Below are positions 16,985 through 24,888 of a stretch of 64,000 nucleotides of DNA, one piece after another (the stretch's first letter is position 1; every line of letters begins with the position of its first letter). This stretch comes from Methylobacterium gnaphalii (GTDB lineage Bacteria; Pseudomonadota; Alphaproteobacteria; Rhizobiales; Beijerinckiaceae). Location of the stretch: positions 159,042-223,041 of the forward strand of contig NZ_BJZV01000005.1 of NCBI RefSeq assembly GCF_007992215.1, in the 5' to 3' direction. The notes under the pieces are model-generated. The model was given only the letters and a program-made list of their open reading frames with translations, was not told the DNA's origin and ran no database searches. Position numbers and translations under genes: made by a program.

Positions 16985-17209
16985 ATGACCTGGAAATTCG
17001 CTGGTTTGGGGTTGCTGGCTCTCGGAACCGTGCTGGCCGGCAGCAGCGCCGCCGAAGCCAGGTTCGGCTGCGGCCCCGGCTTCCATCCCAACCCCTACGG
17101 CGTCTGCCGCCCGAACGGCCCGCGCTTCTTCGGCCCGCGTCCGGGACCGCGCTACTACGGCGGCTACGGTCCGCGCCGCTACGGCCGTCCCGGCTGGCGC
17201 CGCTGGTAA
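16985..17209 (+). CDS. GCG_CRPN-type small secreted protein
   Basis: A 74-residue protein with signal peptide MTWKFAGLGLLALGTVLAGSSAAEA followed by the signature GCGPGFHPNPYGVCRPN and a Gly/Tyr/Arg-rich tail (PRYYGGYGPRRYGRPGWRRW). This GCG_CRPN prefix marks a family of short exported, repeat-tailed proteins in Methylobacterium and relatives; function unknown. A strong GAGGAG ribosome-binding site precedes the ATG. The two Cys probably form a disulfide. Confidence 0.8.
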   Translation: MTWKFAGLGLLALGTVLAGSSAAEARFGCGPGFHPNPYGVCRPNGPRFFGPRPGPRYYGGYGPRRYGRPGWRRW

Positions 17210-17328
17210 GGCCAACGGCGCCGGAGCACGACAGCACCGTCGATGGCTCCCAGGCGGCCTGACCGCCCGATCATGCCGTGTTTCGACGACATCCTTCCAA
17301 ACGCAGAAAACATGATCGATTCAATGCG

Positions 17329-17380
17329 TTAGAGCAGGCTTCGCGAAAAACCGTTTCCCCTTTTTCGCAGCCTGCTCTAA
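17329..17380. repeat. Palindromic repeat with TTAGAGCAGGCT ends
   Basis: TTAGAGCAGGCT at 17329-17340 is the inverse of AGCCTGCTCTAA at 17369-17380. The pairing continues with CGCGAAAAA against TTTTTCGC. The result is a near-perfect hairpin with a short loop (CCGTTTCCCC). It is a dispersed intergenic repeat type seen in many Rhizobiales; it could also act as a terminator or an RNA processing site. Confidence 0.75.
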
Positions 17381-17386
17381 GGGCCT

Positions 17387-17410
17387 CCCGGCGGCGCTGG
17401 CGCCGCCGGG
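17387..17410. repeat. Perfect GC hairpin just upstream of the CDF transporter
   Basis: CCCGGCGGCG and CGCCGCCGGG form a perfect 10-base-pair stem with loop CTGG, 15 bases before the ATG at 17426. It lacks a T-run, so it is a weak terminator candidate. It could affect translation of the transporter gene. Confidence 0.55.
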
Positions 17411-17425
17411 ACGAGGCACCCCTCC

Positions 17426-18025
17426 ATGGACGCACATGGCTCCGCGGCGGAGCTACGCCCGGTCGTCATGCGCGTCGCCGGGCTGAACCTCGCCTATTTC
17501 GCGGTCGAGATCGCGGTCGCGCTTGCGATCGGCTCGGTGGCGCTCATCGCCGACAGCCTCGACTTCCTCGAGGATGCCGCGATCAACCTCCTGATCTTCG
17601 CCGGTCTCGGCTGGAGCCTGCGCAACCGGGCGCGGCTCGGCACCGGGCTCGCCTTCATCCTGCTGGTGCCGGCGCTGGGCGCGGCCTGGGCGGCCTGGGA
17701 CAAGGCTGCGAGCATGGCGCCACCCGCGTCCGTGCCGCTGACGCTCACCGGCCTCGGCGCACTCCTCGTCAATCTCGCTTGCGCCTTGATGCTCGCGCGC
17801 CACCGCAGCGGCCACGGCAGCCTGACCAAGGCCGCCTATCTTTCCGCCCGCAACGACGTGGCGGCGAACATCGCGATCATCGCGGCCGGCCTCGCCACCG
17901 CAGCGACGCTCTCGCCCTGGCCGGATCTCGTCGTCGGGATCGGCATCGCGATCCTCAACGCGGATTCCGCTTTCGACATCCTCAAGGCCGCGCGTGCCGA
18001 GCGCCGGGCCGCCGCAGAAGCCTGA
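17426..18025 (+). CDS. Cation transporter of the CDF type
   Basis: A 199-residue membrane protein with about six hydrophobic segments. IADSLDFLEDAAINLLIFAG in helix 2 and SARNDVAANIAIIAAGLAT in helix 5 correspond to the paired metal-site helices of cation diffusion facilitators (usual patterns HxxxD and HxxxD, here DxxxxxD and RNDVAAN). The C-terminal cytoplasmic domain of CDF proteins is missing, which is typical of the short alphaproteobacterial form. The phosphoesterase gene begins at its stop (TGATG), so they are co-translated. Confidence 0.75.
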   Translation: MDAHGSAAELRPVVMRVAGLNLAYFAVEIAVALAIGSVALIADSLDFLEDAAINLLIFAGLGWSLRNRARLGTGLAFILLVPALGAAWAAWDKAASMAPPASVPLTLTGLGALLVNLACALMLARHRSGHGSLTKAAYLSARNDVAANIAIIAAGLATAATLSPWPDLVVGIGIAILNADSAFDILKAARAERRAAAEA

Positions 18026-18870
18026 TGCAGCTCTTTCCGATCTCCGACCTCCATCTTGAGCGCCGCCGGCCCGACCTGATCCCGCGGCCCGCGGCGCCCT
18101 TCGACGTCCTGGTCTGCGCCGGCGACCTGTTCGAGGGCCATCCCGAGCAGGGGCTCGCGGCCGTGATGGCGCTCGCCGACGGCCGGCCGGTGGTGCTGGT
18201 GCCGGGCAATCACGAGCATTATGCGCCGACCGGCGACACCCGCACCGCGCCCGAGCTGCTCGCAGCCCTGCGCATCGAGGTCGCCCGCCGGGTCGGGGAG
18301 GGTGATCACCTGCATCTGCTCGAGAACGCTGCGAGCCTGGTGATCGACGGCGTGCGCTTCGTCGGCACGACGCTCTGGAGCGACTGGTCGCTCGCGGGGC
18401 GCTGGCTCACGTCCGACATGCCGGATCGCCCGGCCGACCCGGTGGCCTACGCCGCCGCGCGGATGACGGACCCAGTGACCGGCTCGCGCGAATATCGCGG
18501 CTCGATCCGCAACGCGGACGGCTCGGACTGGTCGCCCGAGGATGCCATGGAAGCTCATCGCGGGCAGAAGGCGGCGCTGCTGGCGGCCCTGGCCAAGCCC
18601 CATGACGGCCCGACGGTCGCCGTTACCCACCATCCGCCAAGCCCGCGCGCGGCGGACGCCTTTCGCGATGCGCCCGGCGTGCCCTGGTGGGTGCCTGCCT
18701 TCTACGCGACGACCGTGCTGGAGGACCTGCCGGACGAGCAGCGTCCGCAGGCTTGGATCTCCGGGCATTTCCATGCCGGGCACGACCTGCGCATCGGTCG
18801 CACCTGCTGGGTGGCCAACCCGGTGGAAGGCAAGACCTTCGACCCGGATGTCCGGGTAAAGGTGGGATAG
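18025..18870 (+). CDS. Calcineurin-like metallophosphoesterase
   Basis: A 281-residue protein with all motifs of the binuclear phosphoesterase fold in order: ISDLHLE (residues 6-12), CAGDLFEG, PGNHEHY, VTHHPPSP and SGHFHAGHD. Substrate unknown; members include nucleotide and nucleic-acid phosphatases. Its ATG overlaps the stop of the transporter by one base. Confidence 0.85.
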   Translation: MQLFPISDLHLERRRPDLIPRPAAPFDVLVCAGDLFEGHPEQGLAAVMALADGRPVVLVPGNHEHYAPTGDTRTAPELLAALRIEVARRVGEGDHLHLLENAASLVIDGVRFVGTTLWSDWSLAGRWLTSDMPDRPADPVAYAAARMTDPVTGSREYRGSIRNADGSDWSPEDAMEAHRGQKAALLAALAKPHDGPTVAVTHHPPSPRAADAFRDAPGVPWWVPAFYATTVLEDLPDEQRPQAWISGHFHAGHDLRIGRTCWVANPVEGKTFDPDVRVKVG

Positions 18871-19057
18871 GAGTATTCTCTGCGGATACCACTGCAACCA
18901 ATAGCATGATTCAGCGTTCGGCAACCGTGTTTCCAAGTGTTCGTGCCGGACTCGTGTGAGTTCTGGTGACGATGCGCACGGAGCAATTCTAACGACACCG
19001 CTAACAGGTCATTGAGCTTGACGAGCGGTTGCCGGCTGACCGCCCGAGGAGGGGGCT

Positions 19058-19147
19058 ATGAGAGAGCGCTTCGACGACCTGAGATTCATCGCGATGATCG
19101 GCCTTGTGACGGTGGCCGGCACCTGCGTGACGGCGCTCTTCGGCTAG
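19058..19147 (+). CDS. Candidate 29-residue membrane peptide
   Basis: A short frame (MRERFDDLRFIAMIG...TALFG) has a strong ribosome-binding site (GAGGAGGGGG) at the correct distance. It encodes a basic/acidic N-terminus followed by one hydrophobic segment (FIAMIGLVTVAGTCVTALFG), the usual build of small membrane proteins. Nothing else codes in this gap. No homologue could be checked. Confidence 0.5.
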   Translation: MRERFDDLRFIAMIGLVTVAGTCVTALFG

Positions 19148-19411
19148 ATCACCGTCCGGGGAAGTGATTCCGGTTCCTCTTAACAAGGCGCGTCACACCA
19201 AGGGATGAGACGCCGGCTTGATGCAATCAGGACGGATCCGGCTCTCACGCGAAAAGGCCTCGCACTGGCTCATCGCGGGATCGGCTGACGCATCCGGGTT
19301 ACAGCCTTCGTTACCCAAATCACGTACTGCCTCGCCCCATGGATCCGAGAACAAGCCGGGAACGACGGCCCTGACTCGGAGTGAAATCCATCGGATCGGA
19401 GGAGGCTTGTC

Positions 19412-19771
19412 ATGCGAGGCTCGAGACTGTCCGCCCCCCTTGCGGCCCTCGTCGCCGCAGGCTGGCTAGCCGGCGCCCCCGCCTGGGCCCAAGAGCAGGC
19501 CGAGCTCGATCGCCTGCGTGGCGACTGGCATCGCTGCGTGCGCCAGCACTTCTCTGGCCAGCCCCTGAGCATCGAGAGGCGCGCCGCCGAGCGTGCTGCA
19601 CTCGCAGCCTGCAAGGCGCAGGAGGATGCCTATGTCGCCGCCGAGCTCACGGCACGTACCGTGGCCGCCGACAGCACACCCAAGCGTGGCCTGACCACGC
19701 GCGCGCTTGCCTGGATCTCGTCGGCCGCGGCCTCCGTCGTCGATCCGGTGGCCTCCTGGTTCGGGCGCTGA
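19412..19771 (+). CDS. Secreted protein of unknown function
   Basis: A 119-residue protein with signal peptide ending APAWAQ, followed by a helical domain containing two Cys in HRCVRQHFSGQ and LAACKAQEDAY, which could pair. A ribosome-binding site GGAGG (19399-19403) lies eight bases before the ATG. The stop is one base from the TTG start of cobF, so they are likely transcribed together. No family recognised. Confidence 0.7.
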   Translation: MRGSRLSAPLAALVAAGWLAGAPAWAQEQAELDRLRGDWHRCVRQHFSGQPLSIERRAAERAALAACKAQEDAYVAAELTARTVAADSTPKRGLTTRALAWISSAAASVVDPVASWFGR

Positions 19772-19772
19772 C

Positions 19773-20528
19773 TTGCGCAAGCTCCACATCATCGGCATCG
19801 GCACGGGCAATCCCGAGCACGTCACCATCCAGGCCGTACGCGCCCTCAACGCGGCCGACACCGTCTTCCTGATCGACAAGGGAGACGCGAAGGCCGAGCT
19901 GTTGCGCGTCCGCCGCGAGATCTGCGAGCGCTATATCGAGGGCGCGCAGCCCCGCTTCGTCGGAGCGGTCGATCCGGAGCGCGACCGGGCGCCTGGCGAT
20001 TACGGGGTCGCGGTCGACGACTGGCATGCTGCCCGGGCCGAGCTCTACGAGAGGCTGATCGAACAGAATCTCGGCGAGGGGGAGAGCGGCGCCTTCCTCG
20101 TCTGGGGCGACCCGTCGCTCTACGACAGCACGCTCCGGATCATCGCGCGCATCCGCGCCCGCGGCCGGTTCGCCTTCGATTGCGAGGTGATCCCGGGCAT
20201 CACCAGCGTGCAGGCGCTCGCCGCGGGCCACCAGATCCCGCTCAACGGCATCGGCGAGCCGGTGACCATCACCACGGGACGCCGCCTCGCCGCCGACCTC
20301 TCCACTGAGGGCGCCACCGTGGTGATGCTCGATGGCCGGGTCGACTTCGCCGGGCTCGACCCGGATCTCGTCATCCACTGGGGCGCCTATCTCGGCACCG
20401 CCGACGAGCTGCTGATCCAGGGCCGTCTCGGCGACGTCGCCGAGCTGATTCGCGAGACGCGGCGCGCGGCGCGGGCGCGCCACGGCTGGATCATGGACAT
20501 CTACCGGCTGAGCCGGCCTGCGACATAA
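19773..20528 (+). CDS. cobF: Precorrin-6A synthase (deacetylating) CobF
   Basis: A 251-residue SAM-dependent methyltransferase of the aerobic cobalamin pathway. It methylates precorrin-5 at C-1 with loss of acetate. The tetrapyrrole methylase fold is visible: HIIGIGTGNPEHVTIQAVRALNAADTVFLID, FLVWGDPSLYDSTLRI and EVIPGITSVQALAAGHQIPLNGIGEPV. The start is TTG at 19773, one base after the upstream stop; no ATG fits. It stands apart from other cob genes. Confidence 0.9.
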   Translation: MRKLHIIGIGTGNPEHVTIQAVRALNAADTVFLIDKGDAKAELLRVRREICERYIEGAQPRFVGAVDPERDRAPGDYGVAVDDWHAARAELYERLIEQNLGEGESGAFLVWGDPSLYDSTLRIIARIRARGRFAFDCEVIPGITSVQALAAGHQIPLNGIGEPVTITTGRRLAADLSTEGATVVMLDGRVDFAGLDPDLVIHWGAYLGTADELLIQGRLGDVAELIRETRRAARARHGWIMDIYRLSRPAT

Positions 20529-20580
20529 TCGCAAGCCGCTAGGGCGTTCTTCTACCGTCTCAGGTGACGAACGGATCGTT

Positions 20581-20594
20581 CGTTTTAAAAAACG
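20581..20594. repeat. AT-rich inverted repeat CGTTTT-AA-AAAACG
   Basis: A perfect 6-base inverted repeat around AA, about 50 bases after the cobF stop. Its AT content stands out here. It could be an operator or the end of the cobF transcript; there is no U-run of terminator length. Confidence 0.35.
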
Positions 20595-20728
20595 TCTCCC
20601 TGCCGACACAGCCCATCCACGATGCGCTTCCGGCCGTGTCCTTGACGCGGCGTGGCTCTTGCTTAGCCGATGCAGCAATGAAGACTGGCCGTGGTCTTGA
20701 AGACCGTCGAGCCATCTGGGGGCAGGTC

Positions 20729-22039
20729 ATGGCGAGAGCCTGGCGCGTCGCATGCGGAGTCGGACTGGCCGGACTGGCACTCGCCTGTCTCGGCGCGGCC
20801 AGCGTCGTCCAGGCTCATCTGCGCAGCGGTCTCGAACCCTCCGAGACCGGCCTGTTCGGCATCTATGCGCGTGTCTCGCTCGAGCTCGCATCGCGCCTGG
20901 GCACCGACGGGCCCGCCGCCGAGACCCGCATCGTGCTCGGCCCCGGCGGACGGGACGTGCGGCTCTCCGGCGAGCTGACGGAGGGTGCGGGCGGCCGGCT
21001 CGAACGCCTCCTCGCCGAGAACCCGCGCGTGGTGCGCATCCACCTCACCAGCGAGGGCGGCCTCGTCGACGAGGGCGAGGCGATCGGGGCCGCGATCGCG
21101 CGGCATCGGCTCGACACCTACGTCCCGGATTACTGCGTCTCCGCCTGCACCCTCGCCTTCGTGCGCGGCGGCGAGCGGTACATCATGACGGCCTCGCGGC
21201 TCGGCTTCCACGCGCCCTACGAGGCCGGCCTGTTCGGGCAGGCGTTCCGGACGGACGGTGCGCCGGAACGCGCCGCCTATATCGCGGCCGGCGTCACGCC
21301 GGACTTCGCGCAGGCCGCCCTCGCCGTCGCCTCGCGGGACATGTGGTTTCCCGAGGCCGACAGGCTGATCGCGGCCCGGGTCGCGACCCGGATCGTCGAG
21401 CCGTCGCACTTCCCCGACTCGACCCTCGACGATGGCGACGATCCAGGCCATGCCCGCGCCGCGGTGCTGCGCAACATCGAGCTGCTGCAGGCCTTCGAGG
21501 CGCGGGCCCCGGGAATCGTCGACGGCATCGCCGCCTGGTACCTCGACAGCTACCGCAGCAGCCGCTCCGAGGCCGAGGCCTTCGAGGGCCTGAAGCGGCT
21601 CGCCGCCCGTGCCGTCTCGCGCGCAATGCGCGGCGCCGAGGATCGATTCGTGGTCGCGTTCGGCCGCTACCTGTTGCAGGCCATGCAGGCGCCCGGCGCG
21701 AGCCCGGCGGCCTGCGCCGCCATCGGCGCCGAGGCCGATTCCGTCCTGGCCCAGCGGGCGGGGCGGCGGGAGGGTGCGGCCGACACCGCGCTCCGCACCC
21801 TGATCGTCAAGGTGATCGCGCACCGGGACAGCCCGCTGCCCGTGCCGGATGCCATGACGCTCGCCGACGATGCCCTGCGGCCGATGTCCACCCCGCCGGC
21901 CGGCGAGTGCGCGGGCCTGCGCTCGGCCTATACCGAGGCGCTGGCTCGGCCGAAGCGCGAGGCGGCTGCCGTCCTGCGCGGACTGATCCACCCGGCCGGC
22001 GCACCGCGGCCCTCCCTGGAAGCCTCGGCCGAGCCGTAG
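20729..22039 (+). CDS. ClpP-like periplasmic serine-protease-fold protein
   Basis: A 436-residue protein with an N-terminal hydrophobic segment (VACGVGLAGLALACLGAASVVQA), probably a signal or anchor. The central domain reads RIHLTSEGGLVDEGEAIGAAI, YCVSACTLAFVRGGERYIM (candidate nucleophile Ser138) and LGFHAPYEAG (His). This is the pattern of the ClpP/crotonase-fold periplasmic proteins. The C-terminal 200 residues are helical and unrecognised. An ATG at 20678 would add 17 residues. Substrate unknown. Confidence 0.72.
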   Translation: MARAWRVACGVGLAGLALACLGAASVVQAHLRSGLEPSETGLFGIYARVSLELASRLGTDGPAAETRIVLGPGGRDVRLSGELTEGAGGRLERLLAENPRVVRIHLTSEGGLVDEGEAIGAAIARHRLDTYVPDYCVSACTLAFVRGGERYIMTASRLGFHAPYEAGLFGQAFRTDGAPERAAYIAAGVTPDFAQAALAVASRDMWFPEADRLIAARVATRIVEPSHFPDSTLDDGDDPGHARAAVLRNIELLQAFEARAPGIVDGIAAWYLDSYRSSRSEAEAFEGLKRLAARAVSRAMRGAEDRFVVAFGRYLLQAMQAPGASPAACAAIGAEADSVLAQRAGRREGAADTALRTLIVKVIAHRDSPLPVPDAMTLADDALRPMSTPPAGECAGLRSAYTEALARPKREAAAVLRGLIHPAGAPRPSLEASAEP

Positions 22040-22048
22040 ACCGGGCTC

Positions 22049-23113
22049 TCAGCGGGAGCCTTCGTCCAGGAAAGCCTGGACGGTGCGGAACAGCTCGTGC
22101 CGGTTCTTCTCCATCAGGATCGTGTGGGTGCCCTCGGCGAGTTCGACGTAGCGCTTGGCAGGCGCGTTCACGAGGAGCGGGAAGAGGGCCTGGCGCAGGG
22201 TCGCCGGGCAGTCGCGGTCCCATTCCGCGCCAACCAGCAGCGTCGGGACCGTGATCTTCGCAGGATCGTAGACCGGCTTGTTCGAGGACCAGAACTCCCT
22301 CGCATCGGCGATGGTGCCGTTGGGCGCGCGCAGCACCGCCGGCTCTGCCTTCGCCCCGACCGGATCGGTGGCGAAGGTGGCGTCGGCCCATTGCTCGAAC
22401 CATCCCGCCGGGATCAGGCCGGCCACCTTGTCCTGCGGAACACCGGACAGCCAGCGCTCGCGCGCGGTCTGTCGCGTCACGGAGCGGTAGGCGCCGAGCG
22501 GTCCTGCTCCCGTCGTCATCAGGCCCGGCGAGGTGCGCAGCCATTGCGGCGCGTAGAGGACGAGGCGCGAGACCTTGTCGGGGTGCTGCGTCGTGTAGCT
22601 CGCCATGATGGTCGTGCCCCACGACCATCCCATCAGATCGAGTTTCTCAAGGCCGCGGCGCTTGAGGATGGCGTCGACGGCGCTGCCGACATCCTTGACC
22701 GCGGTCTCGGTGCGCACGATAGGCCCGTTCGCCTCCGCGGGTTGCGACATCTCGGGAGGGCGCGTCGAGCGCCCGTAGCCGCGCAGGTCGACGAGATAGA
22801 CGTCATAGCCCTGGCCCGCGATCTCCTCCATCCAGGAGCGGCCGTCGAGCGGCAGGTCGAAGGAGGTTTCGGCCGGATAGGTCGAGCCGTGGACGAAGAG
22901 CAGGGTGCGCTCCGGGCGGAAGGTGGACAGGCCCGCCGGGTGCTTGTTGCGGACATAGAGGCTGATGCCCTCGTCCGCGGCCGGGACCATCATCTCCTCC
23001 GTGACGATCTCCGAGGCGTCAGCCTGAGCGGCGGGGGCAGCCGTCGCCATGGCGAGCCAGACGCCGCTCGACGCGGCGGCAGCCGCAAGCATCCTCGACC
23101 AGCGTTTCAGCAT
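22049..23113 (-). CDS. Secreted alpha/beta hydrolase
   Basis: A 354-residue protein with a signal peptide (MLKRWSRMLAAAAASSGVWLAMATAAPAAQA). The hydrolase fold has LLFVHGSTYPAE (oxyanion loop), YLVDLRGYGRSTRP, nucleophile elbow LMGWSWGTTIMA (Ser), VGAEWDRDCP (acid) and EGTHTILME (His). All triad residues are present. It resembles secreted esterases; substrate unknown. It converges on the ClpP-like gene. Confidence 0.82.
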   Translation of the reverse strand: MLKRWSRMLAAAAASSGVWLAMATAAPAAQADASEIVTEEMMVPAADEGISLYVRNKHPAGLSTFRPERTLLFVHGSTYPAETSFDLPLDGRSWMEEIAGQGYDVYLVDLRGYGRSTRPPEMSQPAEANGPIVRTETAVKDVGSAVDAILKRRGLEKLDLMGWSWGTTIMASYTTQHPDKVSRLVLYAPQWLRTSPGLMTTGAGPLGAYRSVTRQTARERWLSGVPQDKVAGLIPAGWFEQWADATFATDPVGAKAEPAVLRAPNGTIADAREFWSSNKPVYDPAKITVPTLLVGAEWDRDCPATLRQALFPLLVNAPAKRYVELAEGTHTILMEKNRHELFRTVQAFLDEGSR

Positions 23114-23226
23114 GTGAACCTCCAGAGCCGGCCCTCTGATCGGGGCCTGGCATCGGCTCAGCTCTACCGCCGAGCCGGTTCTGCCGGTAGCCCGATGGGG
23201 CTCAACTCTCCGTGCGGAAACCGGTG

Positions 23227-23799
23227 TCAGTGCCGGACATCGCCGGCCGCCTCTCCGAAGCGGCGGGCCAGCTCGAACCCGATCTCCACCGCCAGCCGAT
23301 CGACGAGATGCGCCAGCGACGGGTTGTCCAGCGGCGGGACCAGGCCCTTCATGGCGATGACGTGCTCGGCGAGCTGGTTGGCCTGCCACTGCGCCCCGCG
23401 GCCCGGGCCGCCCCGGCCGAGCCGGCCCTCGGTGAGATCGAAGGCGAGGCCGCAGGTTCGCACGGCGCCATCCGATCCGCCGAGATCCGTCCGGCCCATC
23501 AGCCGCAGCCAGCGGGCTCCGCCCCGCGTGCGGAACTCCGCCTCGAACGGGCCGCCGGTGTCCCGCGCGGCCAGGAAGAGGCTCTCGATGCGCAGGCTGT
23601 GCTCGGGATGGATCGCCGCGATCAGCCGCGCCAACGGCACGCCGGCGCTCTCGCGCGCCGTGAGGCCGAGCGCATCGCCGAGCGGGCGCGCGAGGCCGAA
23701 CCGGTCGGCGGCGACGTCGTGCGTCCAGGCGCCGAGACAGGCCGACCCGTCGAGGGCATCCTCGAAATCCAGGCCGGGAAAGGGATGGACGGGCGGCAT
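23227..23799 (-). CDS. PAS-domain protein
   Basis: A 190-residue protein. Residues 15-125 look like a PAS fold of the PAS_3 kind (GAWTHDVAADRFGL, IHPEHSLRIESLFL, FEAEFRTRGGARWLRLMGRTD, GLAFDLTEGR). The remaining 60 residues are helical without a kinase, GGDEF or DNA-binding domain, so it is a stand-alone sensor. The start MPPVHPF is chosen because the PAS fold follows; a GTG four codons upstream is possible. Its promoter region holds an AT-rich palindrome. Confidence 0.7.
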   Translation of the reverse strand: MPPVHPFPGLDFEDALDGSACLGAWTHDVAADRFGLARPLGDALGLTARESAGVPLARLIAAIHPEHSLRIESLFLAARDTGGPFEAEFRTRGGARWLRLMGRTDLGGSDGAVRTCGLAFDLTEGRLGRGGPGRGAQWQANQLAEHVIAMKGLVPPLDNPSLAHLVDRLAVEIGFELARRFGEAAGDVRH

Positions 23800-23848
23800 G
23801 CGGGGATGCACTCCGGCACGGCACGGGGAGGGGTCGGGCCACGACGCC

Positions 23849-23871
23849 AAAATAAACTTCAGATTTATTTT
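23849..23871. promoter_or_regulatory. AT-rich inverted repeat, operator candidate of the PAS gene
   Basis: AAAATAAA and TTTATTTT form a perfect inverted repeat around CTTCAGA. In DNA near 70% GC such a block is conspicuous, and it lies 50 bases upstream of the PAS gene start, where a repressor or activator could bind. Confidence 0.45.
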
Positions 23872-24082
23872 ATGTGCTGCGTGAGCCTGCGGACACCCTA
23901 GGCTGCGATCGGATTGCCTGTAAAGATCGCTCTTAGCTGGCACGATCCAGGTCGTTGCCGGTGCCAAAGACAAAAACAAACCACAAGTTTATCCTCCTGC
24001 CTGCGTTGCGGTTCGAACGGGCAAAAGGAGGCCGGGCGGGTCACAGGATGCCAGGATCGCGTCATCCCCCGATCCGGTGCTC

Positions 24083-24097
24083 TTAACCGTCGGTTAA
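24083..24097. promoter_or_regulatory. Consensus CtrA-binding site upstream of parA
   Basis: TTAA-CCGTCGG-TTAA is a perfect match to the alphaproteobacterial CtrA consensus TTAA-N7-TTAA and is followed by CC. The spacer makes it a full palindrome (TTAACC-GTC-GGTTAA). It lies 135 bases upstream of the parA ATG, so parA expression may follow the cell cycle. Confidence 0.7.
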
Positions 24098-24231
24098 CCA
24101 TGATCGGCGACACCAGGAACCAGGGAATCGGGGATCAAGGCATCCCCGGATCACAGGACGCCGTGACGGGCTCGAAGCGATCGACGGGAGATCGCGACGG
24201 CAGGCCGGCAGGCTCGAAGGGTTTCACGCGG

Positions 24232-24888
24232 ATGAAGGCCATCACGTTCGTCACGCAAAAGGGAGGCAGCGGCAAGAGCACGCTCTGCATCTCGCTCGCC
24301 GTCGCAGCGCAGGAAGCCGGCAAGACGGTCTGCATCCTCGAGATGGACCGCCAGGCCACCGTCTCCGACTGGCTCGACCACCGCACCGCCGACGGTCCGG
24401 AGGTCGCCCAGATCGACGCGACGCAGATCGAGGCCGTGATGGAACGCCTGCACGAGTCGGCCTACGACTACGTCTTCATCGACACGCCCGGCGTCGATTC
24501 CGCCGGCACGCTCTCGGCGATCCGCGCTGCCGATCTCTGCATCATCCCGTGCCGTCCGACGCCGGCCGACCTGCGCGCCTTCAAGCCGACACTCGCCGCG
24601 ATCTACCGGCTCGAGAAGAAGTTCGCCTTCGTGCTGAACCAGACGCCGCCGCGCTCCTACCGCATCCGCGACGCGGCCGACGGCCTTGCCGTGCTCGGCA
24701 TCCTGCCCGACGTGAACATCGTCGCGCGCACCGACCACCAGGATGCCATCGGCGTCGGCCAGGGCGTCACCGAGTTCAATCCGAAGGGCCAGGCCGCCGG
24801 CGAGATCCGCCGCCTCTGGTCCTGGATCGAGCGCCGCATGCAGCAGGGCCGAGGGGCCGGGGCAGGCAAGCATGTCAAGGCCGCCTAA
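24232..24888 (+). CDS. ParA-family partition ATPase
   Basis: A 218-residue deviant Walker ATPase: TFVTQKGGSGKSTLCISLA (Walker A with signature Lys), ILEMDRQATVSDWLDHR, YDYVFIDTPGVDSAGTLSAIRAADLCIIPCRP and a C-terminal VARTDHQDAIGVGQGVTEFNP, as in plasmid-type short ParA proteins. The start is the ATG directly before KAITFVTQ. The next gene, a ribbon-helix-helix protein, overlaps its end by 17 bases. No ParB or rep gene is present, so it is an orphan, chromosome-borne pair with an unknown cargo. Confidence 0.88.
   Translation: MKAITFVTQKGGSGKSTLCISLAVAAQEAGKTVCILEMDRQATVSDWLDHRTADGPEVAQIDATQIEAVMERLHESAYDYVFIDTPGVDSAGTLSAIRAADLCIIPCRPTPADLRAFKPTLAAIYRLEKKFAFVLNQTPPRSYRIRDAADGLAVLGILPDVNIVARTDHQDAIGVGQGVTEFNPKGQAAGEIRRLWSWIERRMQQGRGAGAGKHVKAA

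Larger units (their letters stand above)
23800..24231. other. Long intergenic regulatory region between the PAS gene and parA
   Basis: This 432-base gap serves two divergent genes. It holds an AT-rich inverted repeat (23849-23871) on the PAS side, an A-rich tract near 23965-23985, and a consensus CtrA site (24083-24097) on the parA side. The frame upstream of parA stays open from an ATG at 24100, but that stretch is repetitive (GDTRNQGIGDQGIPGSQD) and has no ParA match. Confidence 0.6.

Noticed and set aside
24005..24030. Possible tRNA T-arm (GGTTCGAAC)
   Set aside because: The flanking bases do not pair as a T-stem, and no acceptor or anticodon arm is present.
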